Part shown: in pieces, positions 63,855 through 64,000 of the stretch
Layout: each line of letters opens with the position of its first letter
Position numbering within the stretch: position 1 is the first letter of the stretch
Origin: Incurvaria masculella
Lineage: Eukaryota > Arthropoda > Insecta > Lepidoptera > Incurvariidae
Direction of reading: 5' to 3'
Assembly: GCA_946894095.1 (NCBI GenBank)
Contig: OX335658.1
Coordinates: 14,437,001 to 14,501,000 of the forward strand
Length of the DNA: 64,000 bases
Position numbers and translations under genes: made by a program
Notes under the pieces: model-generated
Database searches by the model: none
What the model saw: only the letters and a program-made list of their open reading frames with translations
What the model was told of the DNA's origin: nothing

Positions 63855-63990
63855 TTGGAACGGAAAGGACTACATTGAACTGGATGAAAAACACGAAAAA
63901 TTGCCATTGCCGCTCCACCATCGTCCATTCAATGTGTTGGTACCGAACTGGGCAGGATTAACCACCCTCCCACCAAATAAGTAAGGAAGG
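63855..63990 (-). repeat. SINE body fragment at right edge
   Basis: On the + strand it reads ctacattgaactggatgaaa, then accatcgtccattcaatgtg, and ccaccctcccaccaaataag. This is a decayed copy of the SINE body on the - strand. A run of G ends the window. Confidence 0.6.
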
Positions 63991-64000
63991 GGGGGGGGGG

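Overview
The window is nuclear DNA from an insect, almost certainly a moth or butterfly (Lepidoptera). The genes are split by GT-AG introns and sit in AT-rich DNA crowded with short interspersed elements, TTAA-bounded MITEs, foldback elements and LINE remnants of kinds familiar from lepidopteran genomes. I cannot name the species. No prokaryotic, viral or CRISPR feature is present.

Layout, left to right. Positions 1-3484 are repeats only. A sorbitol (polyol) dehydrogenase gene of eight exons lies on the + strand at 3485-9987 and carries a damaged second copy of exon 4. Positions 9988-14955 are intergenic repeats. A BLM/RecQ helicase gene lies on the - strand from 32374 down to 14956; I could join 19 exons with consistent phase into about 1393 residues. 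Two of its exons have been tandemly copied inside the gene: the motif V-VI helicase exon (188-bp unit, seven copies plus a partial at 23708-25147) and the second half of the HRDC exon (162-bp unit, three copies at 16480-16959). Divergent from BLM, about 720 bp away, is the mitochondrial import gene TIM50 (+, 33095-41348, seven exons). Convergent with TIM50 is a WD40-like gene that I read as the RNA polymerase I factor TAF1C (-, 43203-48132 plus a small first exon). Positions 50440-55135 hold a degraded Jockey-type LINE and MITEs. Then come an intronless COG5 gene (+, 55136-57370) and the last four or five exons of a mitochondrial-type Lon protease gene (-, 59272-63369, 5' part beyond the right edge).

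The genes are unrelated housekeeping functions: polyol metabolism, DNA repair, mitochondrial protein import, rRNA transcription, Golgi tethering and mitochondrial proteolysis. They do not form a pathway. The most unusual material is the pair of intragenic exon arrays in BLM, a GC-AG intron in the same gene, and a MITE inserted about 20 bp from the splice acceptor of the Lon catalytic exon. All exon models come from reading splice signals, phase and family similarity by eye; no alignment or transcript data were available.
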